Shown here piece by piece: positions 25,994-33,569 of a DNA stretch of 33,605 nucleotides; the first letter of the stretch is position 1; every line of letters begins with the position of its first letter. The translations under genes and the position numbers were made by a program. The notes beneath the pieces were generated by a model. The model did not search any database. It saw nothing but the letters and a program-made list of their open reading frames with translations, and was not told where the DNA came from. The DNA comes from CAIXQW01 sp046049675 (GTDB taxonomy: Bacteria; Bacteroidota; Bacteroidia; Chitinophagales; Chitinophagaceae), in assembly GCA_046049675.1 (NCBI GenBank), contig JBJORA010000021.1, positions 1-33,605 on the forward strand, read 5' to 3'.

Positions 25994-27577
25994 TTAGGTG
26001 CTAGCCCATTTGCCGGCTGCTAGTCCTTGATAAAATGCTTCTTCAAAAATTGATATGCCTGCAAAGTCGGTATGTGCTAAGGTAATATGTGCTGGTAGAT
26101 TTTTTCGAATTTCCTCTATTACACCACTACTTAATAAATGCGGGCTTGGCGCAATCATCGCATGACCAAAAGTATGTAGTTCCATATCCACGATATAGTC
26201 TTCGATATTGGCATATACAGTTTTTAAATCCTTGATTACTTCGGTTTGCAATTGCTGGTCGGTTTTCTCGCGCAATTGCTGTCGTAAAGTTTTTGCAGAA
26301 GCACCATTATAAGGTTTATAATAGGTAAACACCATATTGCCAACATTCTGACTTAAGTGCTGATGATTGGCTACCACATAGCCCAAAGATGTACTGCCAT
26401 ATAGCACATTATCCCAACTCAATTCTACGCCCGGCTGCTCTGGCAAAGGCTTTACAGTAATATTAGCAACCAACCACGGGTAGTGCGCAAAGTGCTGCAT
26501 TTGTGTGGCATCAATGGATTGAGGTAATATTTTTCCAACGACATGGGCTGGCGTAGCTAAAATAATTTTTCTTGCTTCTATACACGCATACTGATTAGTC
26601 CTTGCTTGATAATAGGTAATCTTTTTGCCTTCAATTTTTTGCACTAAAGCTTGCAGTTGTAGTTCTGCTTTGCTTTGTTGTTGCAATTTTTCAACTAAAA
26701 AATTATTGCCTTGTGGCCAAGTCAATTCATCGTCGAAGCTAATGCCAGCAGAGCCTTTGCCCATACGACATGCATAGTAGTGTACCATGGCCCATGCGCT
26801 GGTTTGACTATAATGGCTTCCGTAATCATCGCACATACAGTAGTTGACATACCAATGCAAGGCTTCGCTGTGGTAATTATTCTGCAACAAAAATGTTCGC
26901 GCATCTATTTTGTCTAAACTATTAAAGGCCGCATTTTTACTACTATTACTTGCTGGTATGTCGTACAAGTATTTGCCATTGCTATCTTTTTTATAGCGAT
27001 AGCTGTTTACAAATTCTAAGAAGCGTTGTATTTGCTCGCTATCTTTTTTTTGCAACATGTTGTGCGGCACTAAACCATCTTGCCATGTGCCATGCATAAA
27101 CAAGCGCTCCATATTATCGAACACCAAATGCTCTTTATTGTAAACAGGCAGGCCTTCGTTATCGTAAGCAAGTACAACACCTGCTTCTTGTAAAAATTCT
27201 ATCAGTTCTGTACAGTGCAAAGGTGGTACTGGTAAATAGTGTGCTCCCAAAGGATATTTTGTTACACTATTCTCACCGCAACGTGCATTGCCACCAATCG
27301 TATCGCCAAGCTCCAGCATTAAAACTTTTTGCTTACTATGTTTTGCCAAATAGCGTGCAGCACTTAATCCGCTTACGCCTGCGCCAACAATTACCACATC
27401 GTATTGTGCACTAACTGCTAGATTTGGTATAGATGTTTGCTCTCTTAGCTTGTGCGCTACGGCACTATTATCTTGCCGACGACGAAGTGCATACCGTGCA
27501 CGCTTACAAGCTCCTGCAAAAAAGCTGATGCCAACTGCACTTGCAGCTATGATGCGTATAAATTTTTTGCGATGCAC
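25994..27577 (-). CDS. Exported FAD-dependent amine-oxidase/phytoene-desaturase-like oxidoreductase
   Basis: A 527-residue flavoprotein. The Rossmann dinucleotide site VVIVGAGVSGLSAARYL is at 61-77, with E89 to bind the ribose and GDTIGGNA at 91-98. These are the features of the NAD(P)-binding Rossmann-like/amine oxidase superfamily that includes phytoene desaturases and protoporphyrinogen oxidase. The C-terminal flavin-contacting segment FAGISIFEEAFYQGLAAG is at about 505-522. The N-terminus MHRKKFIRIIAASAVG then FAGAC looks like a Tat-type signal with an RKKF motif and a weak lipobox ending at C24, so it may be an exported lipoprotein. The start is GTG, since an in-frame stop lies two codons upstream. 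The neighbouring membrane protein 25 bases downstream is the likely partner; yifB is 70 bases upstream. Substrate unknown. Confidence 0.78.
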   Translation of the reverse strand: MHRKKFIRIIAASAVGISFFAGACKRARYALRRRQDNSAVAHKLREQTSIPNLAVSAQYDVVIVGAGVSGLSAARYLAKHSKQKVLMLELGDTIGGNARCGENSVTKYPLGAHYLPVPPLHCTELIEFLQEAGVVLAYDNEGLPVYNKEHLVFDNMERLFMHGTWQDGLVPHNMLQKKDSEQIQRFLEFVNSYRYKKDSNGKYLYDIPASNSSKNAAFNSLDKIDARTFLLQNNYHSEALHWYVNYCMCDDYGSHYSQTSAWAMVHYYACRMGKGSAGISFDDELTWPQGNNFLVEKLQQQSKAELQLQALVQKIEGKKITYYQARTNQYACIEARKIILATPAHVVGKILPQSIDATQMQHFAHYPWLVANITVKPLPEQPGVELSWDNVLYGSTSLGYVVANHQHLSQNVGNMVFTYYKPYNGASAKTLRQQLREKTDQQLQTEVIKDLKTVYANIEDYIVDMELHTFGHAMIAPSPHLLSSGVIEEIRKNLPAHITLAHTDFAGISIFEEAFYQGLAAGKWAST

Positions 27578-27647
27578 GGCTTATGGGCAAGTTAGTAAAA
27601 AATGTGATGCCATGCTTTTTGTTTTAAGCATTGACACATTGATGCCA

Positions 27648-29186
27648 CTATGCGCCCCAATTTTCGCGATCTAAACTTCGGTACTGAATCGCTTCTGCCA
27701 AATGCTCTACATTAATTTGATCGGCAGCAGCAAGGTCAGCAATAGTGCGACTTACTTTGAGTATGCGATCATATGCGCGGGCACTAAGATTTAAACGCTC
27801 AATTGCATTTTTCAATAAGTTGCTGCAAGCTGTATTGAGCACACAGTATTCGCGCAGGTGATTTGTAGTCATTTGCGCATTGCTATAGATGCCCGGTTCA
27901 GATTTATAACGCTCGGTTTGTATTTCTCGTGCACGTATTACTCTTTCGCGCACTGTCGGACTTTTTTCTGCATTGGCATTGTGCTTGCTTAGTTCTGCTA
28001 CTTCAACCGGCGTCACTTCTACATGTAAATCAATACGGTCGAGCAAGGGGCCGCTAATTTTGTTTAAGTAGCGCTGTACAACACCCGGTGCGCAACTACA
28101 TTCTTTTGTCGGATGGTTAAAATAGCCGCATGGACAAGGATTCATGCTGGCGACTAGCATAAAGCTGGCAGGAAAATCTATACTCACCTTAGCACGACTA
28201 ATGGTTACACGGCGTTCTTCCATGGGTTGACGCATCACTTCCAATACGGTGCGTTTGAACTCGGGTAATTCGTCTAAAAACAAAACACCATTATGTGCCA
28301 AACTAATTTCGCCTGGCGCAGGATTGCCGCCTCCGCCCACAAGCGCTACATCGCTTATCGTATGGTGCGGCGCACGAAAAGGCCGACGGCTTACAAGTGT
28401 ACTGTTTTCTGGTAGCTTACCAGCTACACTGTGTATCTTGGTCGTTTCTAAAGCTTCTAGCAAATTAAGCGGCGGCAATATCGTTGGCAGTCTTTTTGCT
28501 AGCATAGTTTTGCCTGCACCAGGAGGACCGATAAGAATTACGTTGTGTCCGCCTGCAGCGCTTATTTCCAAAGCCCGCTTGATATTTTCTTGACCTTTTA
28601 CATCGCTAAAGTCTATATCAAAATCGTACTGATTATTGTAGAACTCATCGCGTGTATCTACAAAAACGGGATGCGCTGTGCTTGAACCATTGAGCAGGTC
28701 TACGACATCTTTTAAGTGTTGCATGCCGTACACTTTGAGGTTGTTTACAATGGCTGCTTCTCTACCATTTGCTTCTGGCACAATAAGTCCTTCAAATTCT
28801 TCTTTGCGCGCTTGTATAGCTATTGGCAATGCGCCTTTAATGGGTTGTATGCTACCATCTAAACTTAGCTCGCCCATTATTACAAACTTGTCGAGCTTAT
28901 CTGTATTTATTTGATCTGTTGCGCTAAGTATGCCAAGGGCTATGGGTAAATCGTAGGCACTGCCTGCTTTGCGAATATCGGCTGGCGCAAGATTGATGAC
29001 AATTTTTTTGCGCGTCATTTCGAAGCCATTGTGTTTAATGGCAGTTTCTACACGTTGTAAACTTTCTTTTACTGCATTGTCGGGCAAACCAACGATGTGA
29101 TAGCCTACACCTTTACCTGCATCAACTTCTATTGTAATGGTTTGCGCTTCTACACCGTAAACGGCACTACCAAATAATTTTACCAT
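27648..29186 (-). CDS. YifB/ComM-family Mg-chelatase-like AAA+ ATPase
   Basis: A 512-residue AAA+ protein of the YifB/ComM family; in naturally competent bacteria ComM is a branch-migration helicase that aids integration of donor DNA. The N-terminal ChlI-type Lon-protease-like domain covers 1-165 (GVGYHIVGLPDNAVKES at 26-42). The Mg-chelatase ATPase domain follows, with Walker A GPPGAGKT at 220-227, RAPHHTISD at 271-279 and Walker B VLFLDE at 301-306. Cysteines at C351, C353, C363 and C365 form a small zinc-like cluster, and a C-terminal lid ends with YRSLDREN. The ATG at 29186 gives the family's usual MVKLFGSAVYG start; an upstream ATG at 29252 is judged unlikely. It probably shares a transcript with the FAD oxidoreductase. 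Confidence 0.93.
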   Translation of the reverse strand: MVKLFGSAVYGVEAQTITIEVDAGKGVGYHIVGLPDNAVKESLQRVETAIKHNGFEMTRKKIVINLAPADIRKAGSAYDLPIALGILSATDQINTDKLDKFVIMGELSLDGSIQPIKGALPIAIQARKEEFEGLIVPEANGREAAIVNNLKVYGMQHLKDVVDLLNGSSTAHPVFVDTRDEFYNNQYDFDIDFSDVKGQENIKRALEISAAGGHNVILIGPPGAGKTMLAKRLPTILPPLNLLEALETTKIHSVAGKLPENSTLVSRRPFRAPHHTISDVALVGGGGNPAPGEISLAHNGVLFLDELPEFKRTVLEVMRQPMEERRVTISRAKVSIDFPASFMLVASMNPCPCGYFNHPTKECSCAPGVVQRYLNKISGPLLDRIDLHVEVTPVEVAELSKHNANAEKSPTVRERVIRAREIQTERYKSEPGIYSNAQMTTNHLREYCVLNTACSNLLKNAIERLNLSARAYDRILKVSRTIADLAAADQINVEHLAEAIQYRSLDRENWGA

Positions 29187-29253
29187 AAGCGAGGTTGACG
29201 AAGGTCGAGAAAATTTTGCGGATTGAGGGGAGAAAAAATGTATTCCGCGCAAA

Positions 29254-29709
29254 TTACTTCAGCCGCATAAATTGCATATCATAAGTCCCTGCGTTAGCAT
29301 TGCTAATTTTAGTACGCAATGCATCACCATGTTTGTACAAAATTCTGTCAGGTATATCTAATTGCTCAAAAGCCTGCCTCATGCTATCATTCATTTGAAG
29401 GCTTGACCTAATAGTACGTTTTAGCACGTGAAGTCTTACTACATTGTCCTCGGCTTCCCATGTACCATAGTCAGTGTTAAAGCAAGGATTGACTAATACA
29501 AATGTGCCATCTGACCTTATACTTAGTGTTTGGCCTTCTGGATACCTAATGCGGTATAGGTTCCAATCGACTAATGCTCGCCACTTACTTACTTTAGTGG
29601 TGTATTCTCCAATAAATTTACTAGAACTTTTAAAAGATGTTGCTGTCACAAAAAGGACCAAACTACAAGCTAAGAACTTGCCTAGTAATCCCAAGCGATT
29701 GATAAGCAT
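29254..29709 (-). CDS. Small exported protein of unknown function
   Basis: A 151-residue protein with an N-terminal hydrophobic stretch (about 5-25, LLGKFLACSLVLFVTATSF) that should be a signal peptide or anchor. The rest is a compact beta-rich domain with TLSIRSDGTFVLVN near 61-74 followed by YGTWEAEDNVVRLHV, the pattern of lipocalin-like or META-like small folds seen in Bacteroidota. It ends MQFMRLK. No family recognised with confidence. It lies 67 bases before the yifB start and may be the first gene of that unit. A TAatTTTa near-match to the -7 box is 4 bases before its ATG (29714-29721). Confidence 0.65.
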   Translation of the reverse strand: MLINRLGLLGKFLACSLVLFVTATSFKSSSKFIGEYTTKVSKWRALVDWNLYRIRYPEGQTLSIRSDGTFVLVNPCFNTDYGTWEAEDNVVRLHVLKRTIRSSLQMNDSMRQAFEQLDIPDRILYKHGDALRTKISNANAGTYDMQFMRLK

Positions 29710-29804
29710 GAGGTAAAATTAGTTTATTTATTGGCGCAAGATTTAACACTTGCCAATATTATATCTTTATTCACAATTTGTAAATTGCAATCAAATTCAT
29801 CTCT

Positions 29805-30425
29805 ATGCAGCAAATTCTTAAAAGTTTTACGGCACTCATTGTTATCGTTCTGCTGGCACATAGTGCAAGCGCTCAAATAAGTATTGGTTATGCTAAGCAG
29901 TATACCGCAACATTAGAAGGTTCACAAACCATACGCAATCAATTTAGTTTGCATCCAAACCAATGGTGGAACGATTTTAGCGTCTTTAGCAATATTGGCT
30001 TAAATCCAAAATGGCAACTGCAAGTTGGTGTTTCTACTACAACTAAAATGCTTGCGAAGCAAGGTACTTTTAAGGATCTGCCAATGCAAATGTATATTAC
30101 TCAAACGCCTACAATTATTGAAGCTACGCCAATGTACAATTTTGTTAGCAATGCTAAATTCAAAGCAAGTATTGGTGCTGGCCTACCATTTATTTCTACG
30201 GCACTAATATTAAAAAATGATAATCCAGTGGAAACTATTTGGCTTGAAACTAAACGTAATAACACGATTGGTTTACTAGCAGCAGCAAGTGCGCAGTATA
30301 GAATTTGGGATAGACTTACCGCAAACGCCATGCTCAAAAGCATCTACACAATTGGTACATTAGAAAATCAATACGCTTGGATGCCACAAGCAGGTTTAGG
30401 TTTGGCTTTTGACATCAAGAAATAA
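29805..30425 (+). CDS. Small outer-membrane beta-barrel protein, unknown function
   Basis: A 206-residue exported protein. The signal peptide at 1-24 ends ASA before Gln-Ile. The mature part is alternating beta strands with aromatic girdles, for example WQLQVGVSTTTK and KASIGAGLPFIS, and ends QAGLGLAFDIKK, as in small outer-membrane barrels. It is divergent from the gene at 29254-29709 with 95 bases between, and convergent with the ATPase gene at 30446 with 20 bases between. TAtcTTTa, one base off the -7 box, is at 29762-29769. Function unknown. Confidence 0.72.
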   Translation: MQQILKSFTALIVIVLLAHSASAQISIGYAKQYTATLEGSQTIRNQFSLHPNQWWNDFSVFSNIGLNPKWQLQVGVSTTTKMLAKQGTFKDLPMQMYITQTPTIIEATPMYNFVSNAKFKASIGAGLPFISTALILKNDNPVETIWLETKRNNTIGLLAAASAQYRIWDRLTANAMLKSIYTIGTLENQYAWMPQAGLGLAFDIKK

Positions 30426-30445
30426 GTTGCTTGGATATGCTTGTT

Positions 30446-31615
30446 CTAGCCAATATCGGCAACATCACGCCAACTATTAGCAAACATATCTTCGGTAATC
30501 TCTAAGCTTGCGTCGCCGCCATAGATGAGCATGCCATTATTGATGCGCGACAGTTTTCGATACCATTGCAAGCCTTTCGTCATGCCTGCATCGTACTTCG
30601 CATTAAGTTTGATTTCAATTGGTGTCCATTCTTCGTGTAAGCTTTGTATTAAATCCACTCCGTTGCCTGCGCTATCTCTAAAGTAGTATTGGTCGGCAAG
30701 CATGCCTTGGTTAAACTGGTTTTTGCGCAGTTCTGTAATGACCCAGTTTTCAAAAATGGCGCCCTTGCTTTCGTGGCTTGACAGTTTGGATGCACTATAA
30801 ATCTTTAATAAGTGGCAAAGTAGACCAGTATCGCAAAAATATAACTTGGGTGCTTTGGTAAGCCGCTTTAGGTAGTTATTGAAATAGGGCTGCACCAAGT
30901 AAATAATATAAGACGCTTGCAGTACAGATAGCCATTCGTTTACAGTACGAACATCTATACTTAAATCGCTAGCCATTTTGTTGATTTGTAATTGTTGACC
31001 AGCTAAGCCTGCGCAATAAGCAATAAAGCGCTTAAAGGCATCGGCATTATTGATATTACGAATCAAGCGAACATCTTTTTCTATATAAGTATTCAAGTAA
31101 TTTTCGTACCACAACTTTTGCTCTATCTTCTGCACCACTATTTCGGGATAGGCGCCGCGCTGCATGACTTCAAATTTATTCTGTTGTGCTATTGCGGCCT
31201 TTGTACTAAGCTCGCTATAACTCAAAGGCAATAATTGCAAATAAGCCACTCTTCCCGCAAGCGATTGCGAAATAGACTGTTGCAGTAGAAAATTATTGGA
31301 ACCGCTCAAAATAAATAAACCTTTCTTGCTGGGATTTGCATCTAAAACGCCTTGTAGGTAATTAAAGAGCTGAGGTAATTTTTGCGCTTCGTCAATGATA
31401 GCACCCTGCTTAAATTTTTGCAGAAATCGTTTTGTATCTGCTTGAGCTTCTTCAAACACATCAGGATCTTCAAGGCTTACATAGACCTTTGCAGGAAAAG
31501 CCTGTTTTAGCAATGTGGTTTTGCCGCTTTGCCTTGGGCCCGTCACTGCCACACAGCGAAACTGCTGTGCCAATTCGCGCAGGGTCTGCAATGCTGCTCT
31601 CTGTATCAGTGCCAT
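30446..31615 (-). CDS. AAA-family ATPase with DUF4143 domain
   Basis: A 389-residue ATPase of the AAA_14/DUF4143 class, abundant in Bacteroidota and archaea in variable copy number. Its role is unknown, and links to mobile or defence genes have been suggested. The P-loop GPRQSGKT is at 26-33, Walker B IIDEAQ at 73-78 and the sensor segment LSGSNN at 103-108. The DUF4143 region follows from about 170, and a C-terminal nuclease-like segment VDLIQ...PIEIKLNAKYD resembles the PD-(D/E)XK core found in this class (a D followed by E-I-K). The ATG at 31615 is preferred to one 6 codons upstream (31633), because a promoter box at 31621-31628 overlaps the longer form. The promoter/start region is part of a 38-bp tandem repeat. 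Confidence 0.85.
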   Translation of the reverse strand: MALIQRAALQTLRELAQQFRCVAVTGPRQSGKTTLLKQAFPAKVYVSLEDPDVFEEAQADTKRFLQKFKQGAIIDEAQKLPQLFNYLQGVLDANPSKKGLFILSGSNNFLLQQSISQSLAGRVAYLQLLPLSYSELSTKAAIAQQNKFEVMQRGAYPEIVVQKIEQKLWYENYLNTYIEKDVRLIRNINNADAFKRFIAYCAGLAGQQLQINKMASDLSIDVRTVNEWLSVLQASYIIYLVQPYFNNYLKRLTKAPKLYFCDTGLLCHLLKIYSASKLSSHESKGAIFENWVITELRKNQFNQGMLADQYYFRDSAGNGVDLIQSLHEEWTPIEIKLNAKYDAGMTKGLQWYRKLSRINNGMLIYGGDASLEITEDMFANSWRDVADIG

Positions 31616-31720
31616 GGTAGCAAAATTATGCAAAAATTACATAAGACTCCCATTTTTGCATAAATATGTAAAAATAGCATTGGACTTCCATTTTTGCATA
31701 AACGTGCAAAAATAGCATTC
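31607..31720. repeat. Tandem 38-bp repeat spanning the start and promoter of the DUF4143 gene
   Basis: Two clear units, 31645-31682 and 31683-31720, match at 33 of 38 positions. A third, more diverged unit at 31607-31644 includes the real start codon. In each unit a CAT (ATG on the minus strand) recurs at exact 38-base steps: 31613, 31651 and 31689. Each also has a CATTTTTGCAT or GCAAAA-type core. On the minus strand the units carry -7-like boxes: TAttTTTG at 31707-31714, TAttTTTa at 31669-31676 and TAatTTTG at 31621-31628. The unit at 31683 contains TTTTGCA and TGCAAAA as perfect 7-bp inverted arms. Confidence 0.8.
31621..31628 (-). promoter_or_regulatory. Bacteroidota -7 box TAATTTTG for the DUF4143 ATPase
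   Basis: A perfect TAnnTTTG match on the minus strand, 5 bases before the ATG at 31615. The mRNA would be almost leaderless. Two further boxes occur upstream in the repeat array. Confidence 0.5.
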
Positions 31721-31722
31721 GC

Positions 31723-32397
31723 TTAAATCACAGTATTAAGTAACCGTTGTATTTCCTCGGCATCTGCAATACCATTTGCGTCAACAGCACTAGAATGAAA
31801 GTATGCGACACTTGGTAAAGCCTGCCTTAGCTGCAGCAAATTGCTACTGCGCACACCACCGCCGGGCATAATACTTATTCGATTGCCAGCCAAGGATACG
31901 ATTTGCTTTAGTTGTGCTAGTCCGTCAATGGCAGTACCACGAATACCACTACATAATATGGTGCTAAAGCCGCAGGCAATCACGTCTTCTAAATTTTGTG
32001 CAAAGTTAGCATGCACATCAAAGGCTCTATGACAGCTGCATGCTTTGCCATTTGCTGCGGCTATCAAACGCTTATTTTGCGCTGTATTAAATGTGCCATC
32101 TTCATTTAAGCAAGCAAATACAAAGCCATCTGCACCAAGTTTGTCAAATTGCACAATGCTGTCCTGCATTTCAACTAACTCCATTTCGCTATAAACAAAA
32201 TTGCCGCCGCGTGGTCGTATCATCACATAAATAGGGATATCAATTTGTGTGCGTAACCTGCTAAACATTTCAGCATTGGGTGTTATACCACCCGCTTGCA
32301 TGTCGTCGCACAATTCTATACGGTGTGCACCTGCCTTGTGTGCAACAATGGCTGATGCTTCGTTAAAGCATGCTATTTCTATTTTGTAAGAAGACAT
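31723..32397 (-). CDS. cutC: CutC-family protein (copper homeostasis)
   Basis: A 224-residue TIM-barrel protein of the CutC family, annotated as a copper homeostasis factor although the molecular role is debated. Features are IEIACFNEASA at 6-16, HRIELCDDMQAGGITP at 25-40, RPRGGNFVYSEME at 61-73 and MPGGGVRSSNL near the C-terminus. It is shorter than the E. coli protein by about 20 residues, which is usual. It starts 46 bases after the glycosylasparaginase gene and may share its transcript. The start codon ATG at 32397 gives the normal N-terminus. No copper transporter or copper regulator is adjacent. Confidence 0.92.
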   Translation of the reverse strand: MSSYKIEIACFNEASAIVAHKAGAHRIELCDDMQAGGITPNAEMFSRLRTQIDIPIYVMIRPRGGNFVYSEMELVEMQDSIVQFDKLGADGFVFACLNEDGTFNTAQNKRLIAAANGKACSCHRAFDVHANFAQNLEDVIACGFSTILCSGIRGTAIDGLAQLKQIVSLAGNRISIMPGGGVRSSNLLQLRQALPSVAYFHSSAVDANGIADAEEIQRLLNTVI

Positions 32398-32443
32398 TGA
32401 AACTAAAATTTAATACGAAAGATGTAGAAGAAAAAGCAATCTG

Positions 32444-33439
32444 CTAAACACCATAAAAACTTGCCTTATGTAATTTGCTACCGCTTGCATTTTGCACTGC
32501 GTATTCAAAACCGTGTTGCAAACTATGGGCACCGATTTCACCTTTTTTATTAATGGCAATAAAACCAACTTGTATATCTGCTATGCGTTTGTTGCGTCGT
32601 TTAATAAGCGCCGCTATTCTATTTACCGCCTCTACGCATGCAGCATGTGGTGTTTTGCCTTGGCGCATAAATTCAACAACTAAATGACTACCTGCAGCAC
32701 GAATCACTTCTTCGCCATGCCCAGTAGCTGTGGCTGCACCCACTTCATTATCTACATAAAGTCCTGCACCAATAATTGGCGAATCGCCAAGCCTGCCGTG
32801 CATTTTAAAGGCCATACCACTGGTGGTACAAGCGCCACTGAGGTTACCTTGAGCATCTAAAGCTATCATCCCAATTGTATCATGGTTCTCGATATTGACG
32901 ATTGGTTTATACTCGCTCTTCTCTAGCCATTTACGCCATTCTTGTTCACTAGCTGCCACTAATAAATTTTCTTTTACAAAACCCTGGCTTAGTGCAAACT
33001 GCAAAGCACCGTCGCCCACTAGCATTACATGCGGTGTTCTTTCCATCACAGCACGTGCTACTGATATAGGATGTTTGATATGCTCTAAACAACCAACCGC
33101 GCCAATATTGGCATTCTCGTCCATGATGCATGCATCTAAGGTTACTCGACCATCACGGTCGGGTCGGCCACCATAGCCAACACTGCGCTCTGTAGGGTCA
33201 GCCTCCGGTACGCGCACACCTGCTTCTACAGCATCTAAGGCTCTGCCTTTATTATTGAGCACTTGCCAAGCCGCTGCATTTGCTTTTACACCAAAATGCC
33301 AAGTAGATACTACTACGGGCTGCGACGCTGGCAAAGTTGTATCGGGTTGGTCTTTAACTTCTGCATTTGCTTTTTTGCCTACAAGCAAGCCCCCCAAGGC
33401 CAAAGCAGATTGCTGCAGAAATGTTTTACGAGAAGACAT
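32444..33439 (-). CDS. Exported glycosylasparaginase/isoaspartyl peptidase (Ntn hydrolase)
   Basis: A 331-residue N-terminal-nucleophile hydrolase of the N4-(beta-N-acetylglucosaminyl)-L-asparaginase family, which cleaves the Asn-GlcNAc bond of glycopeptides or isoaspartyl peptides. The precursor should split itself before Thr188 in NHDTIGM, exposing the catalytic threonine. GRLGDSPIIGAG at about 214-225 and GHGEE near 239-243 belong to the substrate pocket. The N-terminus MSSRKTFLQQSALALGGLL is a Tat-like signal (SRKTFL) ending near ANA, so the enzyme should be periplasmic, as in the Flavobacterium (Elizabethkingia) enzyme. It lies 46 bases before cutC. A diverged -7 box (TAacTTTa, 33453-33460) lies 13 bases upstream. 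Confidence 0.9.
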   Translation of the reverse strand: MSSRKTFLQQSALALGGLLVGKKANAEVKDQPDTTLPASQPVVVSTWHFGVKANAAAWQVLNNKGRALDAVEAGVRVPEADPTERSVGYGGRPDRDGRVTLDACIMDENANIGAVGCLEHIKHPISVARAVMERTPHVMLVGDGALQFALSQGFVKENLLVAASEQEWRKWLEKSEYKPIVNIENHDTIGMIALDAQGNLSGACTTSGMAFKMHGRLGDSPIIGAGLYVDNEVGAATATGHGEEVIRAAGSHLVVEFMRQGKTPHAACVEAVNRIAALIKRRNKRIADIQVGFIAINKKGEIGAHSLQHGFEYAVQNASGSKLHKASFYGV

Positions 33440-33514
33440 AAATATTGAAGGTTAAAGTTAGGGGAAAAGCGTATTATATTGTTGAACCTGAATTATGCAT
33501 TAGAGATATTAGTA

Positions 33515-33545
33515 TTTGTGTAAACGGTTGATTTTATTAGCTTTG
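33515..33545 (+). promoter_or_regulatory. Complete Bacteroidota promoter TTTG-N19-TAGCTTTG
   Basis: TTTG at 33515-33518, a 19-base spacer, and TAGCTTTG at 33538-33545 match the full -33/-7 consensus of the Bacteroidota primary sigma factor. It points rightward into the partial gene at 33570, with a leader of about 20 bases. Confidence 0.65.
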
Positions 33546-33569
33546 CTTTATACTAGCTATATCACCAAA

